64,000 bases of DNA from Halomonas campaniensis (GTDB lineage: Bacteria > Pseudomonadota > Gammaproteobacteria > Pseudomonadales > Halomonadaceae): positions 1 to 64,000 of the forward strand of contig NZ_JPUA01000016.1 in assembly GCF_002211105.1 (NCBI RefSeq). The letters are read 5' to 3'. Below are positions 54,590 through 62,358 of the stretch, piece by piece (the first letter of the stretch is position 1; every line of letters begins with the position of its first letter). The position numbers were made by a program, and so were the translations under genes. The notes under the pieces were generated by a model. It did no database searches and was not told the DNA's origin. It worked only from the letters and a program-made list of their open reading frames with translations.

Positions 54590-55341
54590 TGGCTCTCCTC
54601 CTGCATTTCGCGGTGCAGGGCATTCAACTGCGTTTGCAGCCGCGCCAGTAGTGCTTCTGGCACACTCGGATGGCAGGCGAGATAAAGCGGTGCGCGGTAA
54701 AAGGTAAATAAGTGCGTTAGCGCGATGTGTTGTTCTTGTGCCATAAATTCACCGGTTGCTTTGCCTGTCACAATCACATCTAGCAGGCCCGCCTCTAAAC
54801 GCAGGATATTTTCTCGCTCCGAGGGAGCACGTAGAACATTAATGCCACGAGAGGCGACATAATCGCCTACGGCATCCTCGCGAAAACTACCCACTCGCCA
54901 ACCTTGTAGTCCTGAAAGTGAAGCAATGCTGAGACCGCGCTCGACTAAACTAAATGCAGCCCACTCATTAACCACCAGCGGCCCTACCCAGTGAAACAGC
55001 GCTTCACGTTCTGGAGTGCGCGTCGTGGAGTAGACGCAGTGATAGTCGCGTAAGCGTGCTTCGGTGTAAGCGCGTGCCCAAGGCAGTAACCGAAAATGCG
55101 CCTCAATGTCTGCCCGGCTTAGCGCATGACGTAGCAACAGCGTTGCGCTGCCAATAATTTGCCCCTGGCCGTCCGTATAGTTGAACGGGGGGTACTCTTC
55201 CGTATTGATCGTTAGCGGCAGGGCTTGATTTGGCATAGCCGCTAGTGGCATCGCATGCAGGGACAGTGAGCAACTGCCGATAGCGGTGAGTAGCGCAATG
55301 GCCATACGGTACTGCCATCGGTGGGTTACCTGATTAGCCAT
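54586..55341 (-). CDS. periplasmic solute-binding protein (family 3 type)
   Basis: A 251-residue secreted protein of the amino-acid-type periplasmic binding fold: signal peptide of about 35 residues, then NTEEYPPFNYTDGQGQIIG, LLPWARAYTEA, YSTTRTPEREALFHWVGPL. It is shorter than transport receptors and no ABC permease genes are near. The gene lies between a paralogue and a diguanylate cyclase, with a four-base overlap with the latter. A role as a sensor input for the cyclase is inferred. An ATG 12 codons further in is an alternative start. Confidence 0.85.
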   Translation of the reverse strand: MANQVTHRWQYRMAIALLTAIGSCSLSLHAMPLAAMPNQALPLTINTEEYPPFNYTDGQGQIIGSATLLLRHALSRADIEAHFRLLPWARAYTEARLRDYHCVYSTTRTPEREALFHWVGPLVVNEWAAFSLVERGLSIASLSGLQGWRVGSFREDAVGDYVASRGINVLRAPSERENILRLEAGLLDVIVTGKATGEFMAQEQHIALTHLFTFYRAPLYLACHPSVPEALLARLQTQLNALHREMQEESQ

Positions 55342-55347
55342 CGTCAG

Positions 55348-56130
55348 CTACCTCTGGGGCCGTTCCGCTAGCACCCTGTCTAATGCCTGCTGCATCAGCG
55401 TTACCAAGCGTCGGTCAGTGGCTTGGTTAATGGCAAAGTATAGCGAAGATTCGCTGAGTGTGTGTATCGGAATTAAACTATCGCTAGAATAACCTTCCGA
55501 TTCTGCTATCCAGGCAGCCACATCTGCACTGTAAGCCCACAGGTCAACTCGCCCGCGGGTGAGCATACTGAGCGCGCTGCGGTTATCAATGGCCGGTACC
55601 AGTAGGCGTTCAGGGTAGCCTGCCTCCAATAGCGCCTGGGCGCCAATATCTTCCCTAATGACCACCACGGTCAGGTCGCGATCAATCGCCTGTGACAACG
55701 CATCGATCGCAATCGGTGCGTCCCGGTGGGCAAGCAGCACGACCTGGTCTTGGGCAATCGGCCCCACCCAGTGGAAACTGGCTTCCCTTGCTGGCGTGCG
55801 GGTAGTGGAAAACAGCACTGTGTTAGGCTGGCTTAGCGCTAACTCATAGCCGCGAACCCAGGGGTAGTAACGGACGTCATGACGGCTTAGAGGGGTGTCG
55901 GTGGCTGCAAAAATAGCCTCCAATAAATCAATTGATACCCCGGTTAATTGCTGATTATCGAGATAGTTGTAGGGTGGGTACTCTTCAGTAATGAAGGTTA
56001 ATGGCGCCAACGTATTGGGCGCATCAGCCTGCACGTTTGCAACGCTTGCCAGCCAGAGGCATAGCACGGCCAACAGCCTGTTTAACAGTTGTCGATATAA
56101 TCGCCGTGGAGATGTCTGGACTAACTCCAT
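55348..56130 (-). CDS. periplasmic solute-binding protein, paralogue
   Basis: A 260-residue secreted protein of the same type as the next gene: signal peptide ending near VANVQA, then ITEEYPPYNYLDNQQLTG, YYPWVRGYELA and FSTTRTPAREASFHWVGPI. The shared motifs show a tandem duplication followed by strong divergence. It is first in the three-gene unit, six bases before the second paralogue. Both keep a Tyr-Pro-Pro and Thr-Arg-Thr-Pro pattern that likely shapes the ligand pocket. Ligand unknown. Confidence 0.85.
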   Translation of the reverse strand: MELVQTSPRRLYRQLLNRLLAVLCLWLASVANVQADAPNTLAPLTFITEEYPPYNYLDNQQLTGVSIDLLEAIFAATDTPLSRHDVRYYPWVRGYELALSQPNTVLFSTTRTPAREASFHWVGPIAQDQVVLLAHRDAPIAIDALSQAIDRDLTVVVIREDIGAQALLEAGYPERLLVPAIDNRSALSMLTRGRVDLWAYSADVAAWIAESEGYSSDSLIPIHTLSESSLYFAINQATDRRLVTLMQQALDRVLAERPQR

Positions 56131-56272
56131 CGCAGTCTATCCATATTACTTGTCAATCAACCAAACTTAGAGCAACGCTGTTCGGCTGTCACCTCTAATC
56201 TGCCAACGCAAGCCGTGGCGTCTTACGGGTTCCACCTGCTAGGCTTACGGCTTCCCCTGTGAGAGAAAATCA

Positions 56273-57664
56273 ATGTTGTCTGCTAACTCTGCTAAGACGA
56301 CGGATGGCTACGCATCGCGTCGCGAAATATTCGGCTGGGCAATGTTTGATTTTGCCAACCAGGCCTACACGCTACTGATTATCACTGTGGTATTTGGTGA
56401 GCTGTTTACCACCGTCATTGTGGGGGATCGCGGCGATAACTTCCGGCTTGCCAACTTCCTATGGAGCTTGGCCCTGGCGGTTAGCTATTTGATGGTGGTG
56501 ATCACAGCACCACTATGTGGCGCCGTGATGGATTACCGGGCGGAGAAAAAGCGCTTTCTGCTGATTAGCTACCTGGCTACTGTCGTCACCACAGCAATGC
56601 TTTACTTCGTTGAACCGGGCTACGTTATTACCGGGCTGTTACTGATAGTGCTATCTAATTACGCTTACTCAATGGGCGAATCATTTATAGCCTCTTTTTT
56701 GCCCGAGCTTGGACCGCCCCAGTCGCTGGGCAAAATTTCCGGGTTTGGCTGGGCGTTAGGCTACATCGGCGGGCTGTTCGCGGCGGGCTTCACCCTGGTC
56801 GTGCTCGGCGAGGCCAGCGCGGATAACTTTGAGCGCATCCGCTGGGTGGGGCCCTTTGCGGCAGGCTTTTTCCTGATTACTGCCATTCCTACCTTTTTAT
56901 GGTTGAAAGAGCGCGGCAAGCCCCAGCCCCGCGGCGTCTCTTATCGGCATATTGCGCTGAATCGTGTCGCAACCACTTTTCACGAGTTGCGCTACTTTAA
57001 AGATCTGACCGTGTTTTTGGTTTCACTGCTGTTCTCGATGGCCGGTGTCTACATCATCATCGCCTTCGCCTTTATTTATGGCGCTCAAGTGATCGGCTGG
57101 GATGAGAGCGTACGCAATATCATGTTTATTATTGTCCAAATCACTGCCGCGGCGGGCGCCCTGGGGTTCGGCTGGATTCAGGATCAGCTGGGAGCCAAGC
57201 GAACGTACCAAATGACGCTGGCGCTGTGGGTAGTGGCGATTATTGCGATCTGGGCAACGCCGGAGGTGACTCAGTGGATAAACGGTTATTTTGAACTGCA
57301 GTGGCAGGCCCAGCACGTATTTCTGGTGGTCGGCTGCCTGGCGGGGCTTAGCCTGGGATCTAGTCAATCCGCCAGCAGGGCGCTGGTGGGACTGTTTTCA
57401 CCCTTGGCTAAATCAGCAGAGTTTTTCGGTTTCTGGGGATTGGCGAATAAACTGGCGGGGGTGTTGGGCATCGTTATGCTGGGGGTATTACAGACGCTGG
57501 TTGGCTTGCAAGCGTCTATTCTATTATGTGTTGCCCTGTTCGTTATCGCGATGCTGATTTGCGCCAGGGTCAACGAGCGTCGTGGCCGTGAAGCGGCCCT
57601 CGCCTGGGAAACCAACCCTCATACCAACAACAATAACGCTAACGAGGCATCCTTACCTCAGTGA
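56273..57664 (+). CDS. MFS transporter, UMF1/Atg22-like
   Basis: Twelve-helix carrier of 463 residues in the UMF1 group of the major facilitator superfamily. The start REIFGWAMFDFANQAYTLLI and the stretch GKISGFGWALGYIGGL are typical. Related eukaryotic Atg22 proteins export amino acids from the vacuole; bacterial substrates are not established. A gagag site precedes the ATG. Its stop lies eight bases before the next start, so the protease-like gene is probably in the same transcript. Confidence 0.9.
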   Translation: MLSANSAKTTDGYASRREIFGWAMFDFANQAYTLLIITVVFGELFTTVIVGDRGDNFRLANFLWSLALAVSYLMVVITAPLCGAVMDYRAEKKRFLLISYLATVVTTAMLYFVEPGYVITGLLLIVLSNYAYSMGESFIASFLPELGPPQSLGKISGFGWALGYIGGLFAAGFTLVVLGEASADNFERIRWVGPFAAGFFLITAIPTFLWLKERGKPQPRGVSYRHIALNRVATTFHELRYFKDLTVFLVSLLFSMAGVYIIIAFAFIYGAQVIGWDESVRNIMFIIVQITAAAGALGFGWIQDQLGAKRTYQMTLALWVVAIIAIWATPEVTQWINGYFELQWQAQHVFLVVGCLAGLSLGSSQSASRALVGLFSPLAKSAEFFGFWGLANKLAGVLGIVMLGVLQTLVGLQASILLCVALFVIAMLICARVNERRGREAALAWETNPHTNNNNANEASLPQ

Positions 57665-57672
57665 GGTGGCGT

Positions 57673-58200
57673 ATGGCAACGCATAAGGCAGGTCAAGTGT
57701 CCCAGCGTGGCGGCATCGTTATGATGCTGCTGTTTTGGGTACTGTTAATGGCAGTGGGTACTTGGTGGATTCACGGTGGCCTGGAAAAGATGATGCACCC
57801 CAACGCTAATATTGTGCAGACTCTACCTGCGGGTGAGCCCGTTACCCTGAAGCGTAACCGGGCCGGGCATTTTGAGGCGCCGGGAAGCATCAATGGCACG
57901 CCGGTGACCTTTTTGCTAGACACTGGCGCCACCTATGTCGCCATACCGGCCGATTTGGCAAGTGAGTTAGGCCTTGAGCCTGGGCGTAGCGCTTGGTTCA
58001 ACACCGCCAACGGCCGAGTGGAAGGTGCCTTAACGGAGCTTGATGAGGTTTCCCTCGGCGGACTAAAAGTGCAGAATGTACAGGGGTCTATCAGCCCTGG
58101 CATGGAGCGCGACACTGTCCTACTCGGCATGAGCTTTCTGAGTTTATTGTCGATAGAAATACAGGCGGGTGAGATGGTGTTGAGCCTTCCCGAGCAGTGA
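57673..58200 (+). CDS. retropepsin-like aspartic protease, membrane-anchored
   Basis: A 175-residue protein with one N-terminal helix (about 15-35) and a retroviral-type aspartic protease domain: active site FLLDTGATYVAIPADLA, flap-like region and VLLGMSFLSLL near the end. Such single-domain clan AA proteases act as homodimers; here on the periplasmic side. The ATG at 57673 with gaggtgg upstream is chosen over a GTG four codons earlier. The substrate is unknown; coupling to an MFS carrier gene is noted. Confidence 0.88.
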   Translation: MATHKAGQVSQRGGIVMMLLFWVLLMAVGTWWIHGGLEKMMHPNANIVQTLPAGEPVTLKRNRAGHFEAPGSINGTPVTFLLDTGATYVAIPADLASELGLEPGRSAWFNTANGRVEGALTELDEVSLGGLKVQNVQGSISPGMERDTVLLGMSFLSLLSIEIQAGEMVLSLPEQ

Positions 58201-58272
58201 GGTCAGCTTGTGAATGTGCCACTGATATGATTGTCTAAGTTGATACGAGTGCCAACACGCTAAGGAGTTGCT

Positions 58273-58452
58273 ATGGGCATTGAAGTAGGTGGATTATTAG
58301 GACTAATTTGGCTCATTATTGTGATTTGGGCCATTGTTAAAGTGGCCAAAAGCGGGGCTGGCGGTCTTGCTAAGCTGATATGGATTCTAGTGCTGCTGTT
58401 TTTCCCGTTAGTTGGCTTAATTGCATGGTTTCTGTTTGGGCCCAAAGGGTAG
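58273..58452 (+). CDS. PLDc_N-type small membrane protein
   Basis: A 59-residue protein with two membrane helices joined by a short basic loop: LLGLIWLIIVIWAIVKVAKS and LIWILVLLFFPLVGLIAWFLFG, ending GPKG. The pattern matches the phospholipase-D/cardiolipin-synthase N-terminal (PLDc_N) family found alone in many bacteria. Ribosome-binding site aaggag lies 7 bases before the ATG. A terminator follows after about 75 bases. Its function alone is unknown; a stress-linked envelope role is possible. Confidence 0.85.
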   Translation: MGIEVGGLLGLIWLIIVIWAIVKVAKSGAGGLAKLIWILVLLFFPLVGLIAWFLFGPKG

Positions 58453-58528
58453 GCGCTGAAAAGCAACGTTGCTGAAAAGCGCGCCTCGTGTAATTGCGTC
58501 AAAACCTGTAGTGCAGAAAGTAGTGAAG

Positions 58529-58562
58529 AAAAAAGGCAGGCCACGAATGGTCTGCCTTTTTA
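58529..58562. terminator. bidirectional terminator
   Basis: A stem of nine pairs (ggcaggcca / tggtctgcc, one G-T pair) with a four-base loop is extended by A-T pairs on both sides, giving poly-T on both strands. It serves the small membrane protein gene and the convergent 46-residue gene. Confidence 0.85.
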
Positions 58563-58596
58563 ATATGCTTTAGCAGTAGATATACTTAATCAAACA

Positions 58597-58737
58597 TTAT
58601 TCAATAGTGTCGCTTCCTTCCCCGGGCGGCGCCTTATAATGCCCCGGGATTTTTAACTTCTCCCCATTGGGCAGGTCGCGTACTTGGGCTGGAACGTAAA
58701 CACGTTTTATAACACTTTTCGTTTTGCTACTTCCCAT
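58597..58737 (-). CDS. 46-residue basic hypothetical protein
   Basis: A small minus-strand gene with a strong ribosome-binding site (gggggag, 6 bases before ATG). The product begins MGSSKTKSVIKRVYVPAQV and ends GHYKAPPGEGSDTIE; it is basic at the start, acidic at the end, and has no membrane segment. The run VYVPAQVRDLPNGEKLKIPG looks like a short beta hairpin. It faces the PLDc_N-type gene across a shared terminator. The family is not one I can name; the clean start signal and terminator support it as real. Confidence 0.65.
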   Translation of the reverse strand: MGSSKTKSVIKRVYVPAQVRDLPNGEKLKIPGHYKAPPGEGSDTIE

Positions 58738-58967
58738 GGCAGGCTCCCCCTGTCAAATTGTCGACAGTTTGCGTTTACACATTAGTCCCCGGTTAAGGAA
58801 GAATCAAGTGTCTGGCCACACGCACTCACCAATACGCGCGATTGTAACGACAGAAGCGGGTGTTTTGGTGGTTTTGAGTTATCCTGAGTGCCAATCATGG
58901 GGCACCTGTGTTGGTATTGGATGAGCGGGTGAAAAAATAAACAGCCTAAGCGGAGTGCATAAAGAGG

Positions 58968-59726
58968 ATGGTAGATCATTTGGAACAGCAATTTCAGGCG
59001 CTTGAGACGCAAGAGTCTGTAACGCCTGACTATCCCGACCAAGATCATGTTTTGATCATTGAGGATGACCAGCGTCTGGCCGAGCTTACCCGTGATTACT
59101 TGGAAGCGAACGGCTTCCAAGTAACGCTGGAAGCAGACGGTGCTAAAGGGGTTGACCGTATTTTAACCCTGCAGCCCGACCTGGTGATTCTGGACTTAAT
59201 GCTGCCAGGGGAGGACGGTCTGGCAATTTGCCGCCGCGTTAGACCCAATTTTGCCGGCCCAATCATGATGCTGACTGCGCGCACCGACGATCTTGATCAG
59301 GTCTTGGGGCTCGAAATGGGCGCCGACGACTATGTGCCGAAGCCGGTTCAGCCGCGGGTACTGCTGGCGCGCATGCGCGCGCTACTGCGCCGCGCCGACG
59401 GGCCTGCCCCGGACGGCGAAATGCGGCTGCGTTTTGAAAATCTGGAGATCGATAACGCGACTCGTGAAGCCTGGCTCTCGGGTGAGCGTATTGACTTAAC
59501 CAGTGCCGAATTCGACCTGCTTTGGCTTCTGGGTCGTAACGCAGGCCGCGTGCTTACCCGTGAAGAGATATTTAGCGACCTACGGGGCATTAAGTACGAC
59601 GGCCAAGACCGCTCTATTGATGTCCGCGTATCGCGCATTCGGCCTAAAATTGGCGATGATCCTAACCAGCCTCACCGGATCAAGACCGTGCGCAGTAAAG
59701 GTTATCTTTTCGTTAAAGACAGTTGA
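58968..59726 (+). CDS. OmpR-family response regulator, RstA-like
   Basis: A 252-residue response regulator: receiver domain with LIIEDDQRLAELTRDYL and phospho-acceptor Asp in VILDLMLPGEDG, Lys in YVPKPVQP, then a winged-helix domain with LTSAEFDLLWLLGRNAGRVL and VDVRVSRIRPKI-like end. About 28 residues precede the receiver, more than usual; agagg is directly next to the ATG, so a TTG start four codons on is also possible. Followed 20 bases later by its sensor kinase. The pair resembles RstA/RstB of enterobacteria; signal and targets unknown. Confidence 0.9.
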   Translation: MVDHLEQQFQALETQESVTPDYPDQDHVLIIEDDQRLAELTRDYLEANGFQVTLEADGAKGVDRILTLQPDLVILDLMLPGEDGLAICRRVRPNFAGPIMMLTARTDDLDQVLGLEMGADDYVPKPVQPRVLLARMRALLRRADGPAPDGEMRLRFENLEIDNATREAWLSGERIDLTSAEFDLLWLLGRNAGRVLTREEIFSDLRGIKYDGQDRSIDVRVSRIRPKIGDDPNQPHRIKTVRSKGYLFVKDS

Positions 59727-59746
59727 TCATTCAGAGGGACAGCATC

Positions 59747-61342
59747 ATGCGGCGGGTGCTTAGTAACGGCTCGTTTTTACGCTTCTATTTGTTGCTGGGC
59801 ATCGCGCTACTGGTGGTGTTTGTGATCGCCTTGATGGGGCGCTCCTTTATTGAACAGGTGCGCCGCGAAGACTACCGTGAGCAACTCGCCGCGCTCCCCA
59901 TGTCGCTGATGACACAACGGCTAGCCGATACGTCGGCAGAGCAGCGAAGTGCTTTGCTTGAGCACTTTTCAGAGCAGCTCGATTTGCAACTGACTCTGCA
60001 GCCCATCAACGAAGCGGATTTGGGCTATTTTGAGCGCTCACGGTTGGAGCAAGGCAGAATACTGGTCGCCGAAAAACCTTGGTTGTTGCAACAGCGCCTG
60101 CCCGGAGATACCTGGCTACTGCAAGCGCGCCTTGACGACTGGAGTGAGCACCAGTGGCATGGCAGCATAGAGCTGCTTGGCGAGTGGCTCGCAGCAGCGC
60201 CAGCGGAAGAGCGTGATGGCCGCATTGCCCAGTTGCGTTCCGGGAGTTGGCCGCTGCAGCGGTTGTCTTCGTTGCCTGCAGGGCTAACGACGGCGCAGCA
60301 GGCTCAACTGGCCAGCGGCAACGTTATCACTCAGCTCGTCTCCGATAAGCTGTCGATTACGCTGCTCTATCAGTTGCCGGGCGAGCAAGAATGGCTGAAG
60401 GCGGGGCCTATTTCCCGCGGTGATACGCTACCGCTCAATTTGCATCTGCCTCTCCTGGTGGGGCTGATGATCGTTCTCAGCCTGATCATCTATTTGATTA
60501 TGCGTAGCATTGAAGCCCGCATGGCGCGGCTGGAGCTGGCCGCCACACGGATCGCCAGCGGTCGCCTGGAGACACGGGTAAAGGTAGAGAGCGGCGACTT
60601 TTTAGGTCGCTTGGGCATGGCGTTTAATGGCATGGCCAATCAGGTGCAGAGCCTGCTGCGCGGTCAGCAAGAGATGATTCGGGCGGTTTCCCACGAGTTG
60701 CGCACCCCGGTGGCGCGTATTCGTTTTGCCGTGCAGATGGTTGAAGATATGACTGACCAGCCCGCCATTCGCCGCCAGCTTCAGGGTATCGATGCGGATA
60801 TTGCCGAACTCGATGAATTGGTTGATGAGATTCTCACCTATGCCCGCCTAGGAGGGGAAACGGTTAACGGCGCTGAGCTTGAAACGGCGCTGGTAGAGTG
60901 CCGGGCCATGGCGGAACGGGTGATCGATACGCTGTCGCCGCTGCATAAGGGCTTAGCGCTGGCGCTGGCGCCTGGGCCTGAAATCGAGCTGCTGGCAGAG
61001 CCGCGCTATCTCCAGCGCGCGGTGCAGAACTTAGTCGGCAATGCCTGCCGCCATGCCAAGTCCCAGGTGGTGATTCACCTCTGGGATGAGCCCAATCTGG
61101 TGCGTATCGATGTTGAAGACGACGGCCCCGGCATTCCCCCTGAAGCGCGGGCGGATATCTTCAAGCCTTTTGCCCGGTTGGACGACAGCCGCGCCCGCAG
61201 CTCCGGTGGCTACGGGTTAGGGCTTTCGATTGTACAGAAAATCATGGCCGGACACGGTGGCAGCGTGACCATCGATACCAGCCCCACTTTGGGCGGCGCG
61301 CGCTTTACGCTGCTGGTTCCCCGTCGCGATCCGCCGGCTTAA
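59747..61342 (+). CDS. sensor histidine kinase, RstB-like
   Basis: Membrane histidine kinase of about 531 residues: helix near 10-30, periplasmic domain of about 200 residues, second helix near 230-252, HAMP, then H-box AVSHELRTPVARIRFAVQM, N-box NLVGNACRHA and G-boxes DDGPGIPPEA and GGYGLGLSIV. The ATG at 59747, with agaggga upstream, is chosen over one 24 bases earlier. It phosphorylates the preceding regulator. Its 3' end overlaps the convergent metR end by 38 bases. Confidence 0.9.
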   Translation: MRRVLSNGSFLRFYLLLGIALLVVFVIALMGRSFIEQVRREDYREQLAALPMSLMTQRLADTSAEQRSALLEHFSEQLDLQLTLQPINEADLGYFERSRLEQGRILVAEKPWLLQQRLPGDTWLLQARLDDWSEHQWHGSIELLGEWLAAAPAEERDGRIAQLRSGSWPLQRLSSLPAGLTTAQQAQLASGNVITQLVSDKLSITLLYQLPGEQEWLKAGPISRGDTLPLNLHLPLLVGLMIVLSLIIYLIMRSIEARMARLELAATRIASGRLETRVKVESGDFLGRLGMAFNGMANQVQSLLRGQQEMIRAVSHELRTPVARIRFAVQMVEDMTDQPAIRRQLQGIDADIAELDELVDEILTYARLGGETVNGAELETALVECRAMAERVIDTLSPLHKGLALALAPGPEIELLAEPRYLQRAVQNLVGNACRHAKSQVVIHLWDEPNLVRIDVEDDGPGIPPEARADIFKPFARLDDSRARSSGGYGLGLSIVQKIMAGHGGSVTIDTSPTLGGARFTLLVPRRDPPA

Positions 61343-62243
61343 CGCCGGTTAGCACGGCAAAGGAAGTCTCCCGCGCAGTGCGTAAGAAATCCTGCATCCA
61401 CGGCGCTTCGCGTGTCTCCTCGCGGATAGCTGCATACAGCGTGCTCCATACCCCCTGCTCGCCTAGTTTCACTGCGCTAACGTAATCGCGCTCTAAATAC
61501 TCAGTAAGCGCCCAATTGGGCAGTGCACACACGCCACGCCCGCTGGCCACCAGCTGCATCATCATTATCGTTAATTCGGCAGTACGGATCTCCCGGGGGC
61601 GTACATTTGCCGGCTGCAAAAACTGGGTGAAAATATCCAGCCGTGACTGCTCGACGGGGTAGGTAATTAACGTCTCCTCAGCCAGCGCCTGGGGCGCTAT
61701 AAAGCCCCGACCTGCAAAGGGGTGCTGGCGGGCGACGGCCAATAGCCCTTCATAGCGAAACAGTGGGGCGTAGTGAATCCCTTCAAGAGGTTGGGGATCG
61801 GCGGTGATCACCAGATCCAACTGCTCTCGGGCAAGCGCCGGAAGTGGGTCAAAATGGTGGCCACTGGGGATATCGATTTCCACTTCCGGCCAGTGATCGC
61901 GAAAATAGTCCACCGTGGGCATTAGCCACTGAAAGCAGCTGTGGCACTCGATGGCCATATGCAGACGCCCCTGCTCGGTGCCTGCCAGACGCGCCAAATC
62001 ACGCTCCGCCTTGCGTACTTCAGGCAGTATCTCGTCGGCCAGGGCCAGCAGGCGTAGCCCCGCGCGGGTGAACTCCACCGGACGGGTTTTGCGCACAAAC
62101 AGCGGACTGTCTACGCGGCTCTCAAGATCCTTGAGCTGGTGTGAAAGCGCCGATTGGGTCAAATGCACGCGTTCGGCGGCATCGACCAGGGAGCCGGTTT
62201 CACGCAGCGCCAGTAGGGTGCGGAGGTGTCGTAGCTCAATCAT
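61305..62243 (-). CDS. metR: LysR-family regulator of methionine genes
   Basis: Homocysteine-responsive activator of metE and other methionine genes. The N-terminal helix-turn-helix (ETGSLVDAAERVHLTQSALS) and the MetR hallmarks MAIECHSCFQWLMPT and LIITYPVEQSRLDIF-like TYPVEQSRLDIF are clear. The start at 62243 gives the usual MIELRHLRTL; an ATG four codons upstream is the alternative. It is divergent from metE with a MetR box between, the standard arrangement. 312 residues, ordinary length. Confidence 0.93.
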   Translation of the reverse strand: MIELRHLRTLLALRETGSLVDAAERVHLTQSALSHQLKDLESRVDSPLFVRKTRPVEFTRAGLRLLALADEILPEVRKAERDLARLAGTEQGRLHMAIECHSCFQWLMPTVDYFRDHWPEVEIDIPSGHHFDPLPALAREQLDLVITADPQPLEGIHYAPLFRYEGLLAVARQHPFAGRGFIAPQALAEETLITYPVEQSRLDIFTQFLQPANVRPREIRTAELTIMMMQLVASGRGVCALPNWALTEYLERDYVSAVKLGEQGVWSTLYAAIREETREAPWMQDFLRTARETSFAVLTGVKPADRDGEPAA

Positions 62244-62261
62244 GTCATTGCTCAATGGTTA

Positions 62262-62274
62262 TGAATGTTTTTCA
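62262..62274. promoter_or_regulatory. MetR box
   Basis: TGAATGTTTTTCA fits the MetR consensus TGAA-N5-TTCA exactly and lies between divergent metR and metE, 97 bases before the metE ATG. Confidence 0.7.
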
Positions 62275-62328
62275 TTTTTGGTATTAAAAACTTTAGTTTG
62301 ATTCATTGGTGAGTGGTGCCCAGACTGT

Positions 62329-62342
62329 GTGAAATTATTCAC
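62329..62342. promoter_or_regulatory. second MetR-like half-palindrome
   Basis: GTGAA-ATTA-TTCAC is a perfect inverted repeat with a four-base spacer, one less than a standard MetR site, 17 bases before metE. It may be a weaker MetR site or overlap the promoter start. Confidence 0.4.
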
Positions 62343-62358
62343 GTTGGTAGGGTTCATC

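Noticed and set aside
58782-59120. 112-codon minus-strand frame overlapping the response regulator start
   Set aside because: Antisense to the conserved receiver domain, no start signal, composition rich in Leu/Arg typical of shadows.
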